This document shows positions 1 to 5,390 of a stretch of 12,947 bases of DNA, one piece after another. The position numbers and the translations under genes were made by a program. A model generated the notes under the pieces. The model saw only the letters and a list, made by a program, of their open reading frames with translations, was not told where the DNA came from and did not search any database. This DNA is from CAZDYP01 sp964509505 (GTDB lineage Bacteria > Chloroflexota > Anaerolineae > JACRMK01), in NCBI GenBank assembly GCA_964509505.1, contig CAZDYP010000158.1, forward strand, positions 1 to 12,947. The letters run 5' to 3'. The first letter of the stretch is position 1. Each line of letters opens with the position of its first letter.

Positions 1-2
1 CG

Positions 3-149
3 CCGCCGATAGACCTTGAACGACTCAAGGTGACATTTGGCTGCATCGCGTTCATCGTGATTGTCGTGTTGATTGGCTTCTGCTTGGGTGTCGTCGGCAC
101 CTTACTCTACTTGATGAGTAACTCAGGCGGTGGTATTCCGCTGCCATGA
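3..149 (+). CDS. C-terminal part of a small membrane protein (5' end outside window)
   Basis: The frame is open from the left edge and ends at a TGA at 147-149, giving 48 visible residues. A short charged stretch (IDLERLK) precedes one long hydrophobic helix at visible residues 11-38, followed by a Gly-rich polar tail (SGGGIPLP). This is the pattern of a single-pass membrane protein with a short tail. The next small gene starts inside its stop codon (ATGA), so the two are probably translated together. The helix resembles that of the neighbour in length and in having FC(L)G-like residues, which may mean an old duplication. I do not recognise a family. Because the 5' end is missing, it could also be the last helix of a larger protein. 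Confidence 0.55.
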   Translation, partial: PPIDLERLKVTFGCIAFIVIVVLIGFCLGVVGTLLYLMSNSGGGIPLP

Positions 150-268
150 ACCGTTCATCACTTAGTTGTCTCCTATGGATTTCACTCGTCGCAATTTTGT
201 CATTGTGCTGCCTCTGCTTCGGGATCTTGATGGCGTGGGGGTATCTCGCGGAGCAAGGTTTGATTTGA
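146..268 (+). CDS. 40-residue single-pass membrane protein, unknown function
   Basis: The ATG at 146 overlaps the previous stop codon in an ATGA junction, the classic arrangement for translational coupling. The product starts MNRSSLSC and has a hydrophobic, Cys-rich helix at about residues 7-31 (with LCCLCFG), then a short tail ending EQGLI. It ends 9 nt before the start of the Schlafen/AlbA_2 gene, so the three genes may form one transcript. I do not recognise a family. The coding call rests on the coupled start, the clean hydrophobic helix and similarity in design to the upstream tail. A random short frame cannot be excluded. Confidence 0.5.
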   Translation: MNRSSLSCLLWISLVAILSLCCLCFGILMAWGYLAEQGLI

Positions 269-277
269 TGCTACCTT

Positions 278-1645
278 ATGGGGGAAAATGAGCTGCGCGC
301 TTTAATCGAAGAAGGAATAAGTTTGTCGTACGTGCCAGAGCGCGCATCGGCGCGTGAGCTTGCGACGAACTTGGTCGCCTTCGCCAACGCCGATGGCGGC
401 GCTGTGATCATCGGCGCTGAAGAAGATGGCAAAATAAGCGGCTTGAAAACACCCGAGCGCGCGCACGACATCGCTCTGCGCGCCTACATGCTCTGCACGC
501 CGCCGCTGATGTTGCCCTTACCCGAACAAATCGAGCTGGATGGGCGCACACTACTGGTGGTCACGGTTCCCAAAGGGTTGCCGCACGTCTATCACTTGCG
601 CGGCAAATATCTGGTGCGCGACGAGAAACGCATCGTGCCATTGAGCGCGCGACGATTGCGACAGTTGTTGCTTGAACGTGGAGAGGTCGGCTACGAATCG
701 CAAACCGTGAGCCATGTAACGCGCGCCGATTTGGACGAGCGCAAGATCAAGGCGTATTTGAACGCCGTGCAAGCGTTTGCTGATAGCGATGCAGACGAGG
801 TGTTGTTACAGCGAGGATGTTTGCGGAAAGAAGGCGGCGAACTACGTCCAACCATCGCGGGGGTGTTGATGTTTGGGCGTGACGCACCGTTGCGACAAAA
901 CAGCGTCTTGCTGGCGCAATACGCCGGCAAAGAGATGTCGGACGAGTTCGAGAAGGAAGACATCCGCGACACCCTGCCCGAGCAAATCCGTCGCGCTGAA
1001 AATTTTGTCGTCGCGCGGATGCGGAAAAGCGCGCGGCTCAATCGCCTTGAGCGCGAAGAAAAATTGGAATATCCACGCGCCGCGATTCGTGAAGTCATCG
1101 TCAACGCCGTCGCGCATCGTGACTACTCGATTCGCGGCGACGACATCCGTATTTCGATGTTCACAGATCGCATCGAAGTCTATTCGCCAGGACGCTTGCC
1201 CGGCCACGTCACCATCAAGAACATCGTCGAGGAACGCTTCAGCCGCAACGACATCATCGTGCAATTGCTCGCCGACCTCGGTTACATTGAGCGCTTGGGC
1301 TACGGTATTGATCGTTTGCTGAAGCTGATGAAGGAGCACGGCTTGCCACGTCCGCGCTTCGTAGAGACTGCCAACGGTTTCAAAGTGACGCTGTATGGGC
1401 CGGGCGAAAGTTGGCAACCTACCGAAGTCGCTGACCTGCGTTGGCAGAAGTACAATTTGAATGAGCGGCAAGAGAAGGCGCTGCGCTGGCTGCAACGCAA
1501 CCAACGCATTACCAACAGCGATTATCACGAACTCTGTCCTGACGTGTCCGATGAAACGATTCGGCGCGACCTATCGGAGCTGGTGGACAAAAACATCGTG
1601 TTGAAGATTGGGGACAAGAAAGCGACTTACTATATCTTCAAGTAA
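278..1645 (+). CDS. Schlafen/AlbA_2 domain ATP-binding protein with C-terminal winged helix
   Basis: The 455-residue product has three parts. Residues 1-120 match an AlbA_2 (Schlafen-type, formerly RecG-like) domain, with the landmark AFANADGGAVIIGAEEDG at 34-51. Residues about 265-375 form a GHKL-type ATPase module (HATPase_c_4): N-box-like REVIVNAVAHRDYS at 271-284, DRIEVYSPGRLP at 297-308, and RLGYGIDRLL at 339-348. Residues about 394-455 form a DeoR-like winged helix (SDETIRRDLSEL at 424-435). Length and order match the widespread putative transcriptional regulator family, whose function is poorly known; links to defence or stress regulation are suggested for some members. The usual Glu-Phe-Lys near residue 17 is replaced by Ser-Tyr-Val. 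No clear Shine-Dalgarno sequence precedes the ATG, and coupling to the small gene ending at 268 may help initiation. Confidence 0.85.
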   Translation: MGENELRALIEEGISLSYVPERASARELATNLVAFANADGGAVIIGAEEDGKISGLKTPERAHDIALRAYMLCTPPLMLPLPEQIELDGRTLLVVTVPKGLPHVYHLRGKYLVRDEKRIVPLSARRLRQLLLERGEVGYESQTVSHVTRADLDERKIKAYLNAVQAFADSDADEVLLQRGCLRKEGGELRPTIAGVLMFGRDAPLRQNSVLLAQYAGKEMSDEFEKEDIRDTLPEQIRRAENFVVARMRKSARLNRLEREEKLEYPRAAIREVIVNAVAHRDYSIRGDDIRISMFTDRIEVYSPGRLPGHVTIKNIVEERFSRNDIIVQLLADLGYIERLGYGIDRLLKLMKEHGLPRPRFVETANGFKVTLYGPGESWQPTEVADLRWQKYNLNERQEKALRWLQRNQRITNSDYHELCPDVSDETIRRDLSELVDKNIVLKIGDKKATYYIFK

Positions 1646-1712
1646 GCGAAGCTCAGCAGAAAGAGGAAAGAAGTGTGGTAGGTTGATTTTCAACAGAGAT
1701 TCAAACAGCATT

Positions 1713-1782
1713 CCACAACATCGCACAACATATCCCACAGGTATCCCACACTTATCCCACACTATCTTACAGAGTTTCCACA
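1713..1782 (+). repeat. Seven CCACA-like units spaced about one helical turn
   Basis: Units at 1713 (CCACA), 1723 (GCACA), 1735, 1746 and 1757 (each CCACA inside TATCCCACA), 1767 (TTACA) and 1778 (CCACA) are spaced 10, 12, 11, 11, 10 and 11 nt. The middle three are near-identical 11-mers. The array lies between the AlbA_2 gene and ccdA. It resembles an iteron or cooperative binding-site array, or a decaying 11-bp minisatellite. The TTATCCCACA unit differs from the DnaA box TTATCCACA by an extra C. Confidence 0.6.
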
Positions 1783-1807
1783 TGGGGTAAGACAAATTTG
1801 CAAGATG

Positions 1808-1832
1808 TAGGGCAAATTTCCAATTTGCCCTA
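1808..1832. repeat. Perfect 11-bp inverted repeat upstream of ccdA
   Basis: The arms TAGGGCAAATT (1808-1818) and AATTTGCCCTA (1822-1832) are perfect reverse complements with a TCC loop. The hairpin ends 14 nt before the chosen ccdA start and just before its AGAGG ribosome site. It could be an operator, a leader hairpin or a dispersed palindrome. No T-tract follows it, so it is not a typical terminator. Confidence 0.7.
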
Positions 1833-1846
1833 TGCAGAGGTTGAGT

Positions 1847-2578
1847 ATGGATTTGAACTTAATCACTTTAGGCACAGCGCTCGTCGCCGGTGTGTTGTCA
1901 TTTGTCTCACCTTGTTGTCTGCCACTCGTGCCTGCCTATCTAAGCTACATCACAGGCGTCTCGGTCGAAGAATTTTCCAGCGCGCAAGCGCAAGGCAAAC
2001 AAACAGAGATTGTGACGAGCGCCTTCACCTTCGCGCTGGGTCTCGCATTGGTGTTCACATTGCTGGGCGCAACCGCAACCGCTATCGGGCAATTACTGCG
2101 CGAGCCCATCGTGTTACAAATCGCGGGCATCATCGTCATCATCTTCGGCTTGCAAATGCTGGGAGTGCTACGTCTGCCCTTCCTCAACATAGAAAAACGC
2201 CTGAATTTCACCAAGCGTCTCGCGCCAGGCGCCGTGGGGGCTTTGTTCATGGGCATGGCGTTTGGCATCGGCTGGACGCCTTGCGTCGGTCCGTTTCTCG
2301 GCAGCATCCTCTTGTTGGCAAGTCAAACGGCGACAGTGAGCGCAGGCATGGCGCTGCTCTTTGCTTATGGGTTAGGACTGGGTGTGCCCTTCATCATCGC
2401 GGGCTTGCTGATTGGACAGTTGTTTCCCTTGCTCAAAAATCTGAAGCGCTACACGCGTACGTTCACGTATGCCAGCGGCGGCTTACTGATCGTGATGGGC
2501 ATATTGCTGTTCACCGATCGGTTGAGCTGGATCACGTCTGCGCTGACGCGCTTGATGGGCAACGGCTTGGCGCAATAG
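1847..2578 (+). CDS. ccdA: CcdA-type cytochrome c biogenesis / thiol-disulfide transporter
   Basis: CcdA (DsbD core family) moves reducing equivalents across the membrane to extracytoplasmic thioredoxin-like proteins, for example in cytochrome c maturation. The 243-residue product has about six hydrophobic segments. The two signature Cys motifs are visible: SPCCLPLVPAYLSYITG at 21-37 (C23/C24) and GWTPCVGPFLGS at 142-153 (C146). I chose the ATG at 1847 because AGAGG lies 6 nt upstream. An in-frame ATG at 1832 would add five residues but lies in the right arm of a perfect hairpin and has no ribosome site. A glutaredoxin-like gene follows after 14 nt, which supports a redox operon. No apocytochrome or ResB/ResC gene is next to it, so its client is unknown. 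Confidence 0.9.
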   Translation: MDLNLITLGTALVAGVLSFVSPCCLPLVPAYLSYITGVSVEEFSSAQAQGKQTEIVTSAFTFALGLALVFTLLGATATAIGQLLREPIVLQIAGIIVIIFGLQMLGVLRLPFLNIEKRLNFTKRLAPGAVGALFMGMAFGIGWTPCVGPFLGSILLLASQTATVSAGMALLFAYGLGLGVPFIIAGLLIGQLFPLLKNLKRYTRTFTYASGGLLIVMGILLFTDRLSWITSALTRLMGNGLAQ

Positions 2579-2592
2579 GAGAGGAGGCGCGA

Positions 2593-2829
2593 ATGATGCA
2601 CACCGTTATTCTCTATAGCAAACCCGACTGTCACCTCTGCCACGAAACGCGCGACCTGCTCGTTGCCCTACGGCGCGAGTGCGCGTTCACCTTCATGGTC
2701 GTGGACATCACAACCGATGAGACGCTCCTCGCTCAATATCGCCACACGATTCCTGTGGTGGTCATTGACGATGAACTTGAATTAACCGCGCCGATTTTGG
2801 AGCGCGAGCTGCGCTCGGCGCTGCGGTGA
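2593..2829 (+). CDS. Glutaredoxin-like protein (DUF836 type)
   Basis: This 78-residue thioredoxin-fold protein opens HTVILYSKPDCHLCHE, with the redox motif C13-H-L-C16 after the first beta strand, and has the cis-Pro segment TIPVVVIDDE later. Length and motif fit the glutaredoxin-like DUF836 group (PF05768). It lacks a signal peptide, so it is probably cytoplasmic and may feed or draw electrons from CcdA, encoded 14 nt upstream. GGAGG at 2583-2587 precedes two consecutive ATGs (2593 and 2596); either could be used. The much larger open frame upstream of it in the same phase is a shadow of ccdA. Its stop codon touches the T-tract of the convergent terminator. Confidence 0.85.
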   Translation: MMHTVILYSKPDCHLCHETRDLLVALRRECAFTFMVVDITTDETLLAQYRHTIPVVVIDDELELTAPILERELRSALR

Positions 2830-2864
2830 AAAAATCAGCGGCAACCGTCATGGTTGCCGCTGAT
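2829..2864 (-). terminator. Intrinsic terminator of the ttuB-ttuA unit
   Basis: Arms 2834-2846 (ATCAGCGGCAACC) and 2852-2864 are a perfect 13-bp inverted repeat with a 5-nt loop. Read on the minus strand the stem is followed by six T residues (the A-run at 2829-2834). It lies 12 nt after the ttuA stop codon. On the + strand no T-run follows, so action on the ccdA transcript is less certain. Confidence 0.88.
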
Positions 2865-2876
2865 CCGTCTCATCGC

Positions 2877-3887
2877 TCAGACGTTTTCGGAGACTATACC
2901 CGCGCTCTCGAACGTCGCAAATTGCAATTCAGGATCAACCATCGCTGTCCGAGATTTCGCTTTGTCGCCCAGCTCCCACATACGACAGAATGAACACAAG
3001 CCCGGCGCGCTCGTCGGCTGTCCGCAATACTCGCACTCGTGCAAGTCCAGCTTCTCTTGCGCGCTGTCAAGATTGAACAGCCCCTCGCCGCGCGCGCGCA
3101 AAAATTCCAAATAAAAACTCAGTTTCGCGCCAGGCGAATTGGCTTCTAGCTGATTCAGCAACGTCTTATAGAAGATCGTCGTCGCGCCCTCCGCGTGCGG
3201 GCATTCGTCATAGATATAATCAATGCCGCGCACAATCGCATACGCCGCCATTTCGCGCTCGTAGAAACGGCAGAGTGGCTTCACCTTGCGCGCGAACCTT
3301 GGATGCGTCGCTTCCAACACGGGCGATTGTCGCAAGAGATAGCCCGCTTGCCAGCGCAACGTGTTTTGCATCAGCACCGCCGCTTCGTCGTCGAGGTTGT
3401 GTCCCGTCGCCAAGACGTAACCGCCCTCGACGGCGACGCGATTCATGATGTGCCGTTTGTTGAGCCCGCACACCGAACACGGCTTGTCGCCGCGCCGTTT
3501 CGCGCGCGATAAGTCAGGGATGCTCATGCCGTACGTTTGCGGCACATCCACGACGCGCAGTGTTGCCTGGGGCCAGAATTTTTCAATAAACTTGAGACAT
3601 TTGTCGTGCGATTGCTCGGAATAATTTACGCCGCCATCAATACCCAAGCCGATATACATACCATCCGCTTGATACCCCAGCCGCAGCAAGATGTCCCACA
3701 ACGACAACGAATCCTTACCGCCTGACACAGCGACGAGAATTTTGTCAGTGGGCTTGAACATTTGGTACTTCTCGATGAAGCGCTGCACTTGCTCAGGCGC
3801 CCACGTCAGATAATGCTCCGCGCACAACGCGAGCTTGTGATGGCGCATGTTGATGACGGCGACGCCGCCGCAGGTTTTGCATTTCAT
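2877..3887 (-). CDS. ttuA: TtuA/NcsA-type tRNA 2-thiolation enzyme
   Basis: This is a 336-residue PP-loop ATP pyrophosphatase that would adenylate a tRNA uridine or thymidine and replace oxygen with sulfur delivered by a ubiquitin-like carrier. Visible elements: N-terminal zinc ligands C3, C6, C22, H25; PP-loop SGGKDS at 55-60; Fe-S-type Cys C137, C140 and C229 (DECPHAEGAT); LATGHNLDDEA at 159-169; C-terminal zinc site C285, C288, C298, C301. The complete set matches the TtuA/NcsA (TtcA group 2) layout known from Thermus and archaea. I chose the ATG at 3887, which has AGGAAGG 9 nt upstream and aligns with the family start; a TTG at 3896 would put the start on top of that site. The sulfur carrier gene lies upstream in the same direction. 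Position 54 versus position 34 of tRNA as target cannot be told from sequence. Confidence 0.9.
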   Translation of the reverse strand: MKCKTCGGVAVINMRHHKLALCAEHYLTWAPEQVQRFIEKYQMFKPTDKILVAVSGGKDSLSLWDILLRLGYQADGMYIGLGIDGGVNYSEQSHDKCLKFIEKFWPQATLRVVDVPQTYGMSIPDLSRAKRRGDKPCSVCGLNKRHIMNRVAVEGGYVLATGHNLDDEAAVLMQNTLRWQAGYLLRQSPVLEATHPRFARKVKPLCRFYEREMAAYAIVRGIDYIYDECPHAEGATTIFYKTLLNQLEANSPGAKLSFYLEFLRARGEGLFNLDSAQEKLDLHECEYCGQPTSAPGLCSFCRMWELGDKAKSRTAMVDPELQFATFESAGIVSENV

Positions 3888-3904
3888 ACACAACAACCTT
3901 CCTA

Positions 3905-3950
3905 AAGTTTGAGTGGTGAGTTAGAGTGGGTGGTCGGAGTCGTGAGTTGT
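3905..3950 (-). repeat. Degenerate ACTC word array, period 6-7
   Basis: On the minus strand ACTC-like words begin at spacings of 7, 6, 7, 6, 7 and 6 nt. They fill most of the 115-nt spacer between the sulfur-carrier stop and ttuA. The spacer also has 8-bp arms GTTTGAGT (3907-3914) and ACTCAAAC (3973-3980). It resembles the heptameric arrays elsewhere in the window. Confidence 0.5.
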
Positions 3951-4002
3951 CACATCCACGCATCAACTTCAAACTCAAACCTTCACCGCGCGATCTCTAT
4001 GG

Positions 4003-4203
4003 TTACCTATCGAATCCCCCCGACACCACCGCCACCAACTTAATCGTCTCGCCATCTTTCATAATGTAATCCGTCGTGACGAGTACATCGTTAATCGTCG
4101 GCAAGACCGCTTCGGGGTCAAGGTCTATCTTCTTGAGCGCCGCCTCAATCGTCATGCCTGCTTTCATTTCCCACTGGTGCTGACGAAAAATTAATTTGAC
4201 CAT
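4003..4203 (-). CDS. ttuB: ThiS/MoaD/TtuB-like sulfur-carrier protein with residues after Gly-Gly
   Basis: The 66-residue product has the beta-grasp pattern of ubiquitin-like sulfur carriers: a short beta hairpin (VKLIFRQHQWEMKAG), helix (TIEAALKKIDLDP), central strand (LPTINDVLVTTDYIMKDGE) and final strand (TIKLVAVVSGG). The family uses a C-terminal Gly-Gly thiocarboxylate. Here the Gly-Gly (residues 62-63) is followed by Phe-Asp-Arg before the stop. The start at 4203 has a strong GAGGAGGG ribosome site; the longer open frame upstream has no support. ttuA follows in the same direction, so the best guess is the sulfur donor for TtuA. A ThiS role in thiamin synthesis is the main alternative, but no thi genes are near. 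Confidence 0.75.
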   Translation of the reverse strand: MVKLIFRQHQWEMKAGMTIEAALKKIDLDPEAVLPTINDVLVTTDYIMKDGETIKLVAVVSGGFDR

Positions 4204-4225
4204 CTTGGGGTTCCCTCCTCTGCAA

Positions 4226-4288
4226 CACGCAAGCGCAAAGAAACACAAAAATCTGCGTGCGCTTCGTGTACTCTTTGTGCCTTCGCGC
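4226..4288. repeat. Imperfect inverted repeat in the ttuB leader
   Basis: The segment at 4226-4246 (containing AAGCGCAAAGAAACAC) is an imperfect reverse complement of 4264-4288 (containing CTCTTTGTGCCTTCGCG). It lies in the predicted 5' untranslated region of the sulfur-carrier gene. It looks like the CGCAAAG-rich dispersed palindromes common between genes in some bacteria. A leader hairpin with a regulatory role is possible. Confidence 0.4.
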
Positions 4289-4305
4289 TTAAAATATCTC
4301 GCTGC

Positions 4306-4334
4306 ATTGTAACCAAAACGAAACCGAGGGTCAA
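4306..4334 (-). promoter_or_regulatory. Sigma70-like promoter for ttuB-ttuA
   Basis: On the minus strand TTGACC (4334-4329) and TACAAT (4311-4306) are separated by exactly 17 bp. Transcription would start near 4299 and give a leader of about 95 nt before the sulfur-carrier ATG. The placement is upstream of a gene with a strong ribosome site. The -35 box lies in the loop and arm of the adjacent hairpin. Confidence 0.65.
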
Positions 4335-4348
4335 CGTGCGCCCTCGGT
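4323..4348 (-). terminator. Hairpin with T-rich tail, possible end of TerC-gene transcript
   Basis: Arms ACCGAGGG (4323-4330) and CCCTCGGT (4341-4348) are perfect over 8 bp with a 10-nt loop. Read on the minus strand they are followed by a T-rich stretch (TTCGTTTTGGTT). It could end transcripts coming from the TerC-family gene. It overlaps the -35 box of the ttuB promoter, so it could also affect that promoter. Confidence 0.45.
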
Positions 4349-4400
4349 GTCACATGCTGGACTTTTCCGCCTAAGAAAGTGTTTTGAAAATATAAGACCG

Positions 4401-4496
4401 AGACCCTAACGGTTTCGCTGGCAAGCAACAAAGCATTTCACGCAGGCTGTCTGCGCAACGTGTGAACCCGCTGCGCCAGAAAAACCTTTAGGGTCT
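4401..4496. mobile_element. MITE-like 96-bp element with 15-bp imperfect terminal inverted repeats
   Basis: The ends AGACCCTAACGGTTT (4401-4415) and AAACCTTTAGGGTCT (4482-4496) are reverse complements at 14 of 15 positions. Inside, further arms nest: CTGGC 4418-4422 with GCCAG 4475-4479, TTCAC 4437-4441 with GTGAA 4462-4466, and GCAG 4442-4445 with CTGC 4451-4454. No coding frame and no clear target-site duplication are visible. It lies 18 nt after the TerC-family stop codon. A structured RNA or a dispersed palindrome are alternatives. Confidence 0.5.
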
Positions 4497-4514
4497 GAAT
4501 TTCAACACACTCTC

Positions 4515-5315
4515 TTAGCCTACTGCGCCTTCGCCCTTTAGGGGCGACTGTTGCCGTTTCAATTCTTCGGTCAGTGTGCGCCCTTGCGTTTGCCCTTCGA
4601 GCGAGTGGTGCAAATGCACTACTTGTTGCTGCTTGCGCCGCAGACGCATGTTGAGCAACTCGATAAACACCGAGAACGCCATCGCAAAGTAGATGTAGCC
4701 TTTGTCAATATGCTCACCCCAACCTTCCGCCACCAGCAAGACGCCAATCAAGAGCAGAAAGGCGAGCGCCAGAATTTTCATGCTGGGATGTCGCTCCACG
4801 AAATCGGAGACGACGCCCGCAAACAACAACATGATGCCGACCGCTATCAAAATCGCGGTGATGATCACGGCCAGATTGGAGACGATGCCGACGGCAGTGA
4901 TCACCGAGTCCAACGAAAACACAATGTCGAGCAAAACGATCTGCGCCAAGATGCCGGTGAAACTCGCCGCCCCCATCGCTGCCTGTTGCTCGGCATGACT
5001 AACTTCCAGCTTGTGGTAAATCTCATATGTGGATTTGCCAATCAAGAACACACCACCGGCCAGCAAAATGAGGTCTTTGCCAGAAATCTCGTGATTGAGA
5101 ATGTGCAGGAACGGTTGGGTCAGCGTCATGATCCACGAAATGGCGAACAACAACATCAGGCGTGTAATCAGCGCCAGCGACAAGCCCAACGCGCGCGCGC
5201 GCGCGCGTTGCGCTGGCGGCAATCGCCCGACCAGAATCGCAATGAAAATGACGTTGTCAATGCCCAACACAATTTCCATCGCCGTTAGGCTGATGGCGCT
5301 AATGACCAATTCCAT
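4515..5315 (-). CDS. TerC family integral membrane protein
   Basis: The 266-residue product is a TerC-type (COG0861) multi-pass membrane protein with about seven hydrophobic segments in residues 1-225. The two conserved acidic membrane motifs are visible: MEIVLGIDNVIFIAI at 13-27 and LLDIVFSLDSVITAVG at 128-143. Family members are linked to tellurite resistance and to manganese or calcium homeostasis and metalation of exported proteins. Which applies here is unknown. The tail from about 226 is hydrophilic and Gln-rich. GGAGGGGA precedes the ATG with good spacing. It lies 75 nt downstream of mdh in the same direction, with a 9-bp hairpin in the gap. A (CG)9 run encodes the alternating Arg-Ala of the first cytoplasmic loop (residues 37-42). 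Confidence 0.88.
   Translation of the reverse strand: MELVISAISLTAMEIVLGIDNVIFIAILVGRLPPAQRARARALGLSLALITRLMLLFAISWIMTLTQPFLHILNHEISGKDLILLAGGVFLIGKSTYEIYHKLEVSHAEQQAAMGAASFTGILAQIVLLDIVFSLDSVITAVGIVSNLAVIITAILIAVGIMLLFAGVVSDFVERHPSMKILALAFLLLIGVLLVAEGWGEHIDKGYIYFAMAFSVFIELLNMRLRRKQQQVVHLHHSLEGQTQGRTLTEELKRQQSPLKGEGAVG
5190..5207. repeat. (CG)9 dinucleotide run inside the TerC-family gene
   Basis: Eighteen bases of uninterrupted alternating C and G encode three Arg-Ala pairs. Such runs can slip during replication and can adopt Z-DNA. Gain or loss of one unit would shift the reading frame about 40 codons into the gene. Confidence 0.9.
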
Positions 5316-5345
5316 GACTCCCCTCCCGTATCAAGGCATTGAAGT

Positions 5346-5379
5346 AGCGCGGACCAATCCGCTTGCCACTGTCCGCGCT
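5346..5379. repeat. 9-bp inverted repeat between mdh and the TerC-family gene
   Basis: The arms AGCGCGGAC (5346-5354) and GTCCGCGCT (5371-5379) are perfect with a 16-nt loop. No T-run follows on either strand, so this is not a standard terminator. It may be a processing or stability hairpin in the mdh 3' region, or a dispersed palindrome. Confidence 0.6.
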
Positions 5380-5390
5380 TTCGCCGCTAG

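Noticed and set aside
268..291. Seven-codon frame starting in the TGATG at 266-270
   Set aside because: It is too short and overlaps the AlbA_2 start; probably chance.
842..1528. 228-codon minus-strand frame opposite the AlbA_2 gene
   Set aside because: No family resemblance, and the opposite strand encodes a full multi-domain protein.
1731..1782. Replication origin with DnaA boxes
   Set aside because: The units read TATCCCACA, one base longer than the DnaA box, and no dnaA, dnaN or AT-rich unwinding region is present.
1798..2592. Long open frame in phase with the glutaredoxin gene, suggesting a larger protein
   Set aside because: It overlaps ccdA in another frame and its composition is Arg/His-rich shadow sequence; only the part from 2593 with CHLC and a ribosome site is real.
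3905..3950. CRISPR array
   Set aside because: Period is only 6-7 nt with degenerate words; there are no repeat-spacer units or cas genes in the window.
4551..5288. 245-codon + strand frame opposite the TerC-family gene
   Set aside because: Low-complexity Gln/Asn/Asp/Arg-rich antisense shadow of a clear membrane protein gene with a good ribosome site on the other strand.
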